A DNA stretch of 64,000 nucleotides from positions 17,393 through 81,392 of the forward strand of contig NZ_JABBGI010000021.1 of NCBI RefSeq assembly GCF_012927325.1, read 5' to 3'. A program made the translations under genes and the position numbers. How positions within the stretch are numbered: the first letter of the stretch is position 1; the number at the start of each line of letters is the position of its first letter. Source of the stretch: Chryseobacterium antibioticum. Its GTDB lineage: Bacteria; Bacteroidota; Bacteroidia; Flavobacteriales; Weeksellaceae. The notes under the pieces are model-generated. The model saw only the letters and a list, made by a program, of their open reading frames with translations, had not been told where the DNA came from and searched no databases. Shown piece after piece: positions 34,643 through 42,570 of the stretch.

Positions 34643-35221
34643 ATGGAGGTTGTCGAAGAAATAACAATGCCACAGGAGGAGAAAGCAAGTATCATCTCAC
34701 AAACCGTTTCAAAGTACGGAGGAAAGCTGATGTCTTATATTCGTCCGAAAGTGAAAAACACCGAAGATGCGGAAGATATTCTGCAGGAGGTTTGGTATCA
34801 GTTCAGCAGTATTACCAATCTTTCTGAGATTGTAAACGTGGGTGGATGGTTATATAGAGTCACTGCAAATAAAATCACAGACAAGTATCGTAAGAAGAAA
34901 ACCGAAAATCTTGAAGATTTCGTGTATGAAGATGAAGACGGAAGTTTTTCTATAAAAGATATTCTTTTGTTGGATGAAAGTGCAGGTCCGGAAGTGAAAA
35001 TGTTTCAGGATGAAATTTGGAAAAAATTATTTGAAGCATTGGATGAACTTCCCGAAAAACAAAGGCTGGTTTACGTTGAAAATGAATTAAACGACAAAAC
35101 ACTTCAGGAAATTGCCAATGAACAGGGCGAAAATATAAAGACCATTATCAGTAGAAAAAATTATGCTGTGAAGCATTTGAGAAATAGACTGAGAAGATTA
35201 TACGAAGATTTAAATAGTTAG
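34643..35221 (+). CDS. RNA polymerase sigma factor, ECF-type
   Basis: A 192-residue factor of a different group from the pair at 5.4-7.7 kb. Region 2: ILQEVWYQFSSITNLSEIVN, VGGWLYRVTANKITDKYRKK; region 4: LDELPEKQRLVYVENELNDK, LQEIANEQGENIKTIISRKN. Starts at ATG 34643 (a second ATG at 34670 is possible). Followed 13 nt later by a membrane protein gene and then a short basic protein, a three-gene unit. The long repeat arrays upstream leave little room for a standard promoter. Confidence 0.85.
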   Translation: MEVVEEITMPQEEKASIISQTVSKYGGKLMSYIRPKVKNTEDAEDILQEVWYQFSSITNLSEIVNVGGWLYRVTANKITDKYRKKKTENLEDFVYEDEDGSFSIKDILLLDESAGPEVKMFQDEIWKKLFEALDELPEKQRLVYVENELNDKTLQEIANEQGENIKTIISRKNYAVKHLRNRLRRLYEDLNS

Positions 35222-35234
35222 TAAAAAGAAAGTT

Positions 35235-35570
35235 ATGAATCATAATAAACACAAAAAAGGCTGGATTCTTTTATTCTTATGTCCGCCATTGATTTTACTG
35301 GGCGTTACATGGATTGTCATGTCCCTTTGGAATTGCTTGCTTCCTGATATTTTAGGCGTGAAATCAATCACCTATTGGCAGGCAATGGGAATTTTGGTTT
35401 TGAGTAAGATCCTGTTTGGAGGTTTCCATTTTGGAAAAGGGGTGAGAGATTTTAAGGAAAGAAAAATGAGGGAGAAAATGGAAGGACTTTCTCCGGAAGA
35501 AAGAGAAAAATTTAAAGAAGTATGGAGAGACAGATGTTCAGGAGGGTTCTTTAACAGAAACAACGGATAA
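35235..35570 (+). CDS. Membrane protein in sigma factor operon
   Basis: A 111-residue protein with two hydrophobic spans (WILLFLCPPLILLGVTWIVM, YWQAMGILVLSKILFGG) and a basic, Glu-rich tail (KERKMREKMEGLSPEEREKF). The order sigma factor, small membrane protein, small soluble protein recurs in flavobacteria. A role in holding or releasing the sigma factor is inferred from position only. Confidence 0.65.
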   Translation: MNHNKHKKGWILLFLCPPLILLGVTWIVMSLWNCLLPDILGVKSITYWQAMGILVLSKILFGGFHFGKGVRDFKERKMREKMEGLSPEEREKFKEVWRDRCSGGFFNRNNG

Positions 35571-35660
35571 TTTAAAAATTTTAAGAAGTAGTAAAGTAAA
35601 ATTGAAATTCATCCGTCTATATAAAAAACAAGAAGTAGTAAAATTTAAAATTTTGAAAAA

Positions 35661-35846
35661 ATGAAAAATTCAGCATTAAAAGGAGCTCTTGGAGCACTTG
35701 CCGTTGTGGGCGTGGCATTGGCTGCCAAAAAAATAGCACAGAGAAAAAGATTTATGAAAGGTATTTTTAGCGAATACGGAATCAAAGAAAGATCGCCTTT
35801 CGGTCTTGCAGATAAGATCAGAGAAATGGACGATGAGCAGTATTAG
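35661..35846 (+). CDS. Small basic protein with N-terminal membrane segment
   Basis: 61 residues: ALKGALGALAVVGVALAAKK is a glycine-rich membrane-like helix, then basic IAQRKRFMKGIFSEYGIKER and an acidic end (MDDEQY). The Gly/Ala helix resembles glycine-zipper anchors. It ends the sigma factor unit and is followed by the 18-bp hairpin at 35947. Unknown function. Confidence 0.55.
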   Translation: MKNSALKGALGALAVVGVALAAKKIAQRKRFMKGIFSEYGIKERSPFGLADKIREMDDEQY

Positions 35847-35946
35847 GAATTGAAGGGTAAATTCAAAAAAGAATTCACTTCAAGATGTTGCAGAAAAGAC
35901 AATACCGTAGAAGCATAAGAAGTAAATAACTCAATTGAAATTGTTT

Positions 35947-35992
35947 AATTCCGGCGCGGGAAGCAAAGCTTCCCGCGCCGGAATTTTTTTTG
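35947..35992 (+). terminator. 18-bp perfect hairpin with AAA loop and T run
   Basis: AATTCCGGCGCGGGAAGC, AAA, exact complement, then TTTTTTTTG. Strongest hairpin in the window. Confidence 0.85.
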
Positions 35993-36229
35993 TCACCTTT
36001 GCTGGTGGCTGAAGCTCTCGAAGCTACCAGAGGAATACATCATACTTTGATCCCTGCCGAGTGAAACACCATTGTAATAAAAGAAGTTACATCTACAACA
36101 TCTTAGCCATCATTAAATTATAGTATTTGTGAAAACATTTGTGTTAAAAAACGAATAATTACAACTAAAAAACCTCGGATTTTACTGAAACATTCCCCTA
36201 AAGAATAAACCCCAAAAAAAATAATTCCT

Positions 36230-36237
36230 TATTTTTG
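36230..36237 (+). promoter_or_regulatory. -7 box TATTTTTG directly before dnaJ-like ATG
   Basis: The box ends 9 nt before the ATG at 36247, so the transcript would start at or next to the start codon (leaderless or nearly so). Confidence 0.45.
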
Positions 36238-36246
36238 CATAGCTTA

Positions 36247-36894
36247 ATGAAAGATTACTACTATTTTCTCGGGATTACACCGGATGCTTCAGAAGAAGAC
36301 ATCAAGAAAGTCTATAGAAAGCTATCGTTAAAATACCATCCTGATAAGAATGACAACGATGATTTCTTTGCGGGACGTTTTCGCGAAATTCAGGAAGCCT
36401 ATGAAATTTTGAGTGATTCTGAAAGGAGGCGTACCTACGACCAGAATTTAGAGAACCATCAGAAAAGTTTCAGATATAATATTCCACCGAGTATTAAAAC
36501 ATTTACGGCGAATAAAATTCATGCAAAAAAAGGAGAGGAGATCATCATTAACTGGCAGACGAGCAATGCTGATGTGGTGAAAGTACTGCCTTTCGGTTTG
36601 GAAAAACCTTTTGGAGAAAGGATCTTTAAGATCACAGAATTTAAGGACGGGAAATTTCAGTTATTGCTTCATGTAACGAATTCTCTCCTTCACAAAACGG
36701 TAGTTCAGGGAATTACCATTACTGAAGTTTTTGAGAACGATAGTGCTCAGTTCAAAAGCAGTGTGGAGGAAATGTTTAAGCCTAAGCCCCGAACAAGAAT
36801 GAACAGATCCGGCCAGCCAAAGATCATGATGCTGATCTGGGGAATTATTATTTTGGCGTTGGCGGTATATTTTTTATTCAGGAATTTCGGCTAG
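36247..36894 (+). CDS. J-domain (DnaJ-like) membrane protein
   Basis: A 215-residue protein from ATG 36247 ([20 protein letters not shown]). The J domain is complete: [20 protein letters not shown] with the HPD motif, then [20 protein letters not shown]. The middle ([20 protein letters not shown]) is a beta-rich domain and the C-terminus is a single membrane anchor ([19 protein letters not shown]). It should stimulate DnaK at the membrane. Single gene with almost no leader. Confidence 0.9.
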   Translation: MKDYYYFLGITPDASEEDIKKVYRKLSLKYHPDKNDNDDFFAGRFREIQEAYEILSDSERRRTYDQNLENHQKSFRYNIPPSIKTFTANKIHAKKGEEIIINWQTSNADVVKVLPFGLEKPFGERIFKITEFKDGKFQLLLHVTNSLLHKTVVQGITITEVFENDSAQFKSSVEEMFKPKPRTRMNRSGQPKIMMLIWGIIILALAVYFLFRNFG

Positions 36895-37047
36895 TTAAGC
36901 CATCTTTTTTCTTCCCGGACATTTTTTACATCTTTTCCCTTTCTTGAACTTCTTACAGCAAGATTTCTTTTCACAATACATATCTTCATTATTAAATGCA
37001 AATACAGGAGCTAAAGGCGGTACTTTAAATGGGACAATCATATTCAT
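36895..37047 (-). CDS. Cys-rich small protein, 50 residues
   Basis: Short reverse-strand gene from ATG 37047 to TAA at 36895, the base after the dnaJ-like stop. It starts MNMIVPFKVPPLAPVFAFNN and ends in CEKKSCCKKFKKGKRCKKCP and GRKKMA: five Cys among Lys, like a treble-clef or SEC-C-type metal site. A perfect TATATTTG box (37052-37059) is only 4 nt before the ATG, so the message would be leaderless; ATG 37041 is the alternative. Too short for usual ORF callers. Confidence 0.75.
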   Translation of the reverse strand: MNMIVPFKVPPLAPVFAFNNEDMYCEKKSCCKKFKKGKRCKKCPGRKKMA

Positions 37048-37051
37048 GTTG

Positions 37052-37059
37052 CAAATATA
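37052..37059 (-). promoter_or_regulatory. -7 box TATATTTG of the Cys-rich gene
   Basis: Perfect TAnnTTTG immediately before the ATG of the 50-residue gene. Supports a leaderless transcript. Confidence 0.5.
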
Positions 37060-37555
37060 TTAATTTAGAATAAATATAATTAATAAAATTTCATAAAAGT
37101 TACAATGCCTGTTGATCAGTAAGTTCAATACCTATTGAGAGCCTTTTTTTGATGGGAAAAGTAAATTTTTTCGTTTGTATAATTTCCGAAAATCAATACT
37201 GATTAAGTCCAAAAAAGTGAAAGATTATATGATTGGCTACCAGTCTAAAGTGAACTTTCTGATTCTTGAGGGAAAATGATAAGATTTCCGTGGATAAACG
37301 ATCATATAGATGTTGATAAATTTTACATATTATTTAGGCAAATGATGAATCGGACTGTTGATTTAACAAATAATATGCGATAGGGTCACAAAAGAGGCTT
37401 CTTCAATTTTAATCAATAAACAGATTTCATTTCAATTTTTTTAGAACTGATATGATATTTTCGTTATTGTTTCGGCAATTTTGAACTCTTGTACAGTCGT
37501 TTAAAAAATTGTAATTTTACGAATCTTTTTTACAAACAAAATCTAATAAATAAAA
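37060..37555. other. 500-nt gap upstream of gcvP, nothing recognised
   Basis: AT-rich, no ORF, no glycine-riboswitch-like structure and no repeat could be seen. It must hold the gcvP promoter. Confidence 0.5.
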
Positions 37556-40414
37556 ATGAATACAGAACAGTTTGTGAGCCGTCACATTTCCCTTAATGAA
37601 GCCGATAAACAGGCAATGTTGGAAAGGTTAGGCGTTTCAAGTATTGAAGAACTAATTTCTCAGACCATTCCTTCTTCTATCCGATTAGAGAAAGACCTTG
37701 AGATCTCTGCACCGCTTTCAGAATACGAAATGCTGAACCATTCGAAAGATTTGGCATCGAAGAATACTGATTATACGAGCTACATTGGTTTTGGATACCA
37801 CAATACACTTTTGCCATCAGCTATTCAGAGAAATATCTTTGAAAATCCTAGCTGGTATACGGCGTATACTCCTTATCAGGCTGAAATTGCACAGGGAAGA
37901 CTGGAAGCTCTTCTTAATTTCCAGACGGTAGTATGTGACCTTACAGGATTTGGGCTGGCTAACGCTTCTCTTTTAGATGAATCTACAGCCGCTGCCGAAG
38001 CAATGCACATGTTCTTTAACAACAGAACAAAGGACCAGAAAAAGGCCAATGCAAACAAATTCTTCGTTTCCGATCTTGTTTTACCTCAAACCGTTTCAGT
38101 TTTAAAAACTAAAGCTGAAGGTTTAGCGATCGAAATCGTAGAAGGTGATCACAAAACACACCAGTTGGACGAGAGCTATTATGGTGTTTTATTACAGTAT
38201 CCAGGTAAAAACGGTATCGTTTTAGACTATACAGAAGATATTGTAGACTATAAAAAATTAGATTTGCAGGTGGTTGTAGCTTGTGATCCGATGGCTTTGG
38301 TGAAACTGAAATCTCCGGCTTCCATGGGTGCTGACTGTGCCGTTGGAACTTCACAGAGATTTGGGATTCCATTAGGGTACGGAGGACCTCACGCAGCATT
38401 TTTCTCTTGCAGAGAAGATTACAAAAGAGATATTCCGGGAAGAATCATCGGGGTTTCTCAGGATATGTACGGAAAACGAGCATTGAGAATGGCGCTTCAG
38501 ACCAGAGAGCAGCACATCAAAAGAGAAAGAGCCACTTCCAATATCTGTACAGCACAGGTACTTCTTGCGGTAATGGCAGGAATGTATGCAGTTTATCACG
38601 GTCCAAAAGGATTAAACTATATCGCTGACCAGATCCACTTTAAAGCCAACGCTTTGAAAAACGGTCTTAAAGCATTAGGTTACCAGACCGTTGAAGAACC
38701 TATCTTCGATACGGTGAAAATCACCATGAGTGAAGATGAAAAAGGAAGATTGATGAGAATGATGCTTGATCACAGACTTAATCTGAATTATTTCACAGAA
38801 GGTGTGGTAAGCATTGCGGTCAACGAAAGTACAACATTGGAGAAATTAAATTATCTGATGGCTTCTTTCGCTCAGTTTAAAGACAAGCAGACTTTCAAAT
38901 TAGAATTAAAAGAAGGATATAGCATTCCGGAAGAATTGTTGAGAAAAGACGAAATTCTTACGGAGCAGGTATTCAACAAATACCATACGGAGACAGAATT
39001 GATGCGTTACATCAAGCGTCTTGAAAGAAAAGACTTATCGTTAACGCATTCAATGATTTCTCTTGGTTCTTGTACCATGAAACTGAACGCTGCTACTCAA
39101 ATGTTGCCGCTTTCTTGGGATAACTGGGGAGCTGTTCATCCATTTGTGCCGGTGGACCAAGCTGGAGGGTATCAGGAAATGATCAGAGAATTGGAAAAAG
39201 ATTTAGCTGAAATCACTGGTTTCGCAGGAACTTCTCTTCAGCCAAACTCTGGAGCTCAGGGAGAGTATGCAGGATTAATGGTGATCAGAGAATATCACAT
39301 TTCAAGAGGTGAAGGCCACAGAAATGTAGTATTGATCCCTCAATCTGCACACGGAACCAACCCGGCTTCTGCAGCAATGGCAGGAATGAAAATTGTTGTG
39401 GTTAAAAATCTTGAAAGCGGAGAAATTGATTTCGAAGATTTAAAAGCTAAAACAGAACAGAATTCTGAAAACTTATCTTGCGTAATGATTACTTATCCGT
39501 CAACTTACGGATTCTTTGACGCGAATATTAAAGAAATTACAAGCTTGATCCACGAGCACGGTGGACAGGTATATATGGACGGTGCCAATATGAACGCTCA
39601 GGTAGGATTCACAAGTCCTGGAAACATCGGAGCAGACGTATGTCACCTGAACTTACACAAAACTTTCGCGATTCCTCACGGAGGTGGAGGTCCTGGAGTA
39701 GGTCCAATCTGTGTGGCTAAGCACCTGGTTCCTTTCCTTCCTTCCAATGCGAATATCAGAATCGGTTCTAAAGAAGCGATCGAAGGTATTTCTGCTGCAC
39801 CTTATGGTTCAGGTCTGATCCTAAACATTTCTTATTCTTACATCAAGATGTTAGGAACAGATGGATTGAAAAAAGCAACAGGGCATGCGATCATGAATGC
39901 TAATTACCTTAAAGAAATTTTAGCAGAGCATTTCCCGATCTTATATTCAAACGAGAGTGGAAGAGTAGCTCACGAATGTATCGTAGACTTCCGTCAGTTC
40001 AAAACGTTAGGAATTGAAGTGGCTGATGTGGCGAAGAGACTAATGGACTATGGATTCCATGCACCAACCGTTTCTTTCCCTGTGGCAGGGACATTAATGA
40101 TCGAGCCTACAGAATCTGAAAGCAAGTCTGAAATCGACCGTTTTGCAGAAGCATTAATCTCCATCAAAAAAGAGATTGATGAGATTGCTAACGGAGAAGC
40201 AGATCAGGCCAACAACGTACTTAAAAACGCTCCTCACACAGAGCAACTGGTGATCTCGGATTCTTGGGATAAACCATACAGCAGAGAAAAGGCAGCTTAT
40301 CCATTGGAGTGGGTAAGAGACCACAAATTCTTCGCTTCCGTATCCAGAGTTGATGAAGCTTACGGAGACAGAAACCTGGTTTGTACTTGTGAGCCGATTG
40401 AAGCTTATATGTAA
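37556..40414 (+). CDS. gcvP: Glycine dehydrogenase (decarboxylating), P protein
   Basis: A 952-residue fused P protein of the glycine cleavage system, decarboxylating glycine with PLP and passing aminomethyl to lipoyl-H protein. It contains both halves: N-terminal half with SYIGFGYHNTLLPSAIQRNI and TAYTPYQAEIAQGRLEALLN; C-terminal half with the PLP Lys in HLNLHKTFAIPHGGGGPGVG and the Gly-rich LIPQSAHGTNPASAAMAGMK. Length is standard. Single gene here; gcvT/H are not in the window. Terminator at 40437. Confidence 0.97.
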   Translation: MNTEQFVSRHISLNEADKQAMLERLGVSSIEELISQTIPSSIRLEKDLEISAPLSEYEMLNHSKDLASKNTDYTSYIGFGYHNTLLPSAIQRNIFENPSWYTAYTPYQAEIAQGRLEALLNFQTVVCDLTGFGLANASLLDESTAAAEAMHMFFNNRTKDQKKANANKFFVSDLVLPQTVSVLKTKAEGLAIEIVEGDHKTHQLDESYYGVLLQYPGKNGIVLDYTEDIVDYKKLDLQVVVACDPMALVKLKSPASMGADCAVGTSQRFGIPLGYGGPHAAFFSCREDYKRDIPGRIIGVSQDMYGKRALRMALQTREQHIKRERATSNICTAQVLLAVMAGMYAVYHGPKGLNYIADQIHFKANALKNGLKALGYQTVEEPIFDTVKITMSEDEKGRLMRMMLDHRLNLNYFTEGVVSIAVNESTTLEKLNYLMASFAQFKDKQTFKLELKEGYSIPEELLRKDEILTEQVFNKYHTETELMRYIKRLERKDLSLTHSMISLGSCTMKLNAATQMLPLSWDNWGAVHPFVPVDQAGGYQEMIRELEKDLAEITGFAGTSLQPNSGAQGEYAGLMVIREYHISRGEGHRNVVLIPQSAHGTNPASAAMAGMKIVVVKNLESGEIDFEDLKAKTEQNSENLSCVMITYPSTYGFFDANIKEITSLIHEHGGQVYMDGANMNAQVGFTSPGNIGADVCHLNLHKTFAIPHGGGGPGVGPICVAKHLVPFLPSNANIRIGSKEAIEGISAAPYGSGLILNISYSYIKMLGTDGLKKATGHAIMNANYLKEILAEHFPILYSNESGRVAHECIVDFRQFKTLGIEVADVAKRLMDYGFHAPTVSFPVAGTLMIEPTESESKSEIDRFAEALISIKKEIDEIANGEADQANNVLKNAPHTEQLVISDSWDKPYSREKAAYPLEWVRDHKFFASVSRVDEAYGDRNLVCTCEPIEAYM

Positions 40415-40436
40415 TTAGAATGTTTTTCTATCTATA

Positions 40437-40475
40437 AAAAATCCCTCTCAAAACTGAGAGGGATTTTTGTTTTTA
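40437..40475 (+). terminator. Terminator of gcvP
   Basis: AAAAATCCCTCTCA, AAAC loop, TGAGAGGGATTTTT, then TGTTTTT: 14-bp stem. Confidence 0.9.
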
Positions 40476-40505
40476 CGGATAGAAAACGAGTGCTTTTTCA
40501 TCTTA

Positions 40506-40871
40506 TTAATTCGTTAAATGATCCTTTGAACTATAAACCTTTTTCCATTTTGCAATGGTATTTCTGCTGATTTTAAAATGGTTGGACACTTGGGTGTTAT
40601 TAAGCATATTTATTCTTTGATATTCTAATATCTTGTAAACAGCATCTTTATCGTAAGATTTATGCTTCTGATTGAATGAGTCATCTTCCTTTCCGGTATG
40701 GCCAAAAATTATATTTTCCAGCATGATCACATCCAGAACACTAATACAATCTTTAGACAAAATATTTTTGCATTTTGCTTTTTTTTGAGGATATCTTTTT
40801 ACAATCATATCCAGATAGATTTTTTTGTAGTCAGGTTGTCCTAATTTTCTATTTTGTATTTGCTGATCCAT
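40506..40871 (-). CDS. Helix-turn-helix protein, second of an overlapping pair
   Basis: A 121-residue protein ending in a helix-turn-helix (INMLNNTQVSNHFKISRNTI, AKWKKVY) of the type found in transposase OrfA and terminase small subunits. Before it lies a conserved block (YKKIYLDMIVKRYPQKKAKC, LSKDCISVLDVIMLENIIFG). It overlaps the upstream gene 40841 by 31 nt, so both are surely translated from one message. It lies at the end of the minus-strand series of four surface-protein genes. A DNA-binding regulator of that locus is my inference. Confidence 0.7.
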   Translation of the reverse strand: MDQQIQNRKLGQPDYKKIYLDMIVKRYPQKKAKCKNILSKDCISVLDVIMLENIIFGHTGKEDDSFNQKHKSYDKDAVYKILEYQRINMLNNTQVSNHFKISRNTIAKWKKVYSSKDHLTN

Positions 40872-41272
40872 TTGTATAGTGTGGTTTTGGGAATTTTATA
40901 TTCATTAATGATTTCCTGCCTGGTTTTTTCTTGCGTTTTTATTAAACTGATAATAAAATTGATCACTTCTTTTGTGTAGATACTTTTTCTAAACTCTGGT
41001 AAGACCGAGGAATTTTCCAATGTTCTTTTTCCTGAGGAAGGAGGAGCATATAAAATCAAATGCTGGCTGTACAGCCTGAAAAAATCATACTTTAACAGTT
41101 TTGACCAACGGAGCAGTATGTCCGAATCCAAAGATGAAGCAGCATACATTCTCAGAACCTCCTCTTCTTCTTTTTTCAGAAAACTGCAGATTCTCTCCAT
41201 GGGAATATTTAATTCATTGACTTTTATTTCAATGTATTGACCAATGTTTATTTCTTTTAGGTTTGTATTCAT
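40841..41272 (-). CDS. Helix-turn-helix protein, first of an overlapping pair
   Basis: A 143-residue protein. The N-terminal half (NIGQYIEIKVNELNIPMERI, CSFLKKEEEEVLRMYAASSL, LKYDFFRLYSQHLILY) recurs in many Chryseobacterium HTH proteins next to secreted-protein genes. The C-terminus is a helix-turn-helix: TRQEIINEYKIPKTTLYKWI. It is co-translated with the 40506 gene (31-nt overlap). Both have the same module order with little sequence similarity, so they may act as a heterodimer. Confidence 0.7.
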   Translation of the reverse strand: MNTNLKEINIGQYIEIKVNELNIPMERICSFLKKEEEEVLRMYAASSLDSDILLRWSKLLKYDFFRLYSQHLILYAPPSSGKRTLENSSVLPEFRKSIYTKEVINFIISLIKTQEKTRQEIINEYKIPKTTLYKWISKYKIEN

Positions 41273-41311
41273 ACATATGTTATTTAAATCTTTAGAGACG
41301 GACTTTATGAT

Positions 41312-41983
41312 TTAGTTTAACGCTATTACACTGATTCTTGCCTTAAAAGCCTGAGCATCCGAAGCAGTAGCACCCCCATATCCAGATGCTATGGGATCAG
41401 TATTAAAACTGGTTGTATTAACCCAGCTTTTGGCCTGCAGCTTTATGGTATGGCTCCCTGCTGGGAAATTGCTTATTACTTTTTGTGTTGTAGAATAATT
41501 TCCAAGTCTAACCAAACCGGATGGAGCATCTGCACTGGAATAATAACTTGATATGGTTTTAACACCATCTACAATCAAATCGATACTCCCCTGAACAGGA
41601 GCTGCTGCAGCATTGGGTAAAGGAAGAGCACTATACGTTATCAATGCTGTTGTGGTACCAGTGGTTGTAAAGGTGAGGGTGGCTCCGTTAATATCAGCGG
41701 TGACATTTTGTGCGATAGTTTGCGGGGTTGTACCAATAGCTTCCTTTATCAATTGTATAGATCCTGCTGCCGCTACAACCGTTTTTAAAACACCGGCAGC
41801 ATCAGCAACCACGATTCTGTCTGTTGCAGTACCTATGTTACTGTTAATATTACGAACACGAACGTTCCCTGTAGCAACATCTAAGGTTTCAGTGGGTGTG
41901 GTTGTATTAATTCCCACATTTCCAGTTTGAGAATAAGCAACGAATGGTAATATGAGTAAAATTGCAAATATTATATTTTTCAT
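41312..41983 (-). CDS. Secreted protein with tail-spike-like N-terminus
   Basis: A 223-residue protein: signal peptide MKNIIFAILLILPFVAYSQ, then the 'GNVGINTTTPTETLDVATGN' opening, followed by VRVRNINSNIGTATDRIVVA (repeat linker) and a beta-rich C-terminal domain (TLTFTTTGTTTALITYSALP, GSHTIKLQAKSW). The VGINTxxPxxxLDV start is shared with the 46502 protein and with many adhesin- and phage-fibre-like proteins of flavobacteria. Envelope location likely; no sorting tail. Confidence 0.75.
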   Translation of the reverse strand: MKNIIFAILLILPFVAYSQTGNVGINTTTPTETLDVATGNVRVRNINSNIGTATDRIVVADAAGVLKTVVAAAGSIQLIKEAIGTTPQTIAQNVTADINGATLTFTTTGTTTALITYSALPLPNAAAAPVQGSIDLIVDGVKTISSYYSSADAPSGLVRLGNYSTTQKVISNFPAGSHTIKLQAKSWVNTTSFNTDPIASGYGGATASDAQAFKARISVIALN

Positions 41984-42023
41984 AATACTATTTTTTATAA
42001 GTTAATATTGGACAAGAGTTTCA

Positions 42024-42542
42024 TTAAGGTTTCCAGAAAGACCATACTGTTCCGTTGAAAACAGCCAGCTGGTGTTTCACATTATCATAGACGATCATTC
42101 CTGCTGAAGGGCTAATGATGTTCAAATGCGGGCTGTCTGCTTTGGGAAGGATCATTGCCTTGTTGGTATCTGTTAATGCCAAAATACCTGAGGTAGCATC
42201 TGTGGCAGCATTGGTTCCTATTGCCGTTTTAGCAGGGGCTTTTTCAACAAGTGGGTCCTGTAATGTGGTATTCACAGTTCCTGTTGTATCTATACTCAGG
42301 TCAAACCAGCTTCCGTTTTTGCGATATTTTACCTTTTTATCGGTGATATCATAAATGATGGTTCCGTCTACAGCTCCTGTTACTGAAGCTGCAGAAGTTA
42401 CCCAGGGCAATAACAGTCCCTTATTTCCTGTTCCGAATTCTAAAGAAACAGAAGTATTGGTAACGGAACTCTTGCCTATTGCCACCTGTGAAGAAACACA
42501 GGCGGAAATAACAGTAAATATTGGTATGAATATTTTTTTCAT
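42024..42542 (-). CDS. Secreted protein with VYD module
   Basis: A 172-residue protein: signal peptide MKKIFIPIFTVISACVSSQ, two copies of a 'fibre-like' segment (GNKGLLLPWVTSAASVTGAV, then LALTDTNKAMILPKADSPHL), and a C-terminal AGMIVYDNVKHQLAVFNGTV, WSFWKP. The same GMxVYD module occurs in the 42571 and 46502 proteins. Function unknown; surface display assumed. Confidence 0.7.
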   Translation of the reverse strand: MKKIFIPIFTVISACVSSQVAIGKSSVTNTSVSLEFGTGNKGLLLPWVTSAASVTGAVDGTIIYDITDKKVKYRKNGSWFDLSIDTTGTVNTTLQDPLVEKAPAKTAIGTNAATDATSGILALTDTNKAMILPKADSPHLNIISPSAGMIVYDNVKHQLAVFNGTVWSFWKP

Positions 42543-42570
42543 TTTAAATTGATTTTAATAGTATAATTTA

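Noticed and set aside
37060..37555. Glycine riboswitch before gcvP
   Set aside because: No paired tandem aptamer pattern could be recognised; flavobacterial gcvP genes usually lack it.
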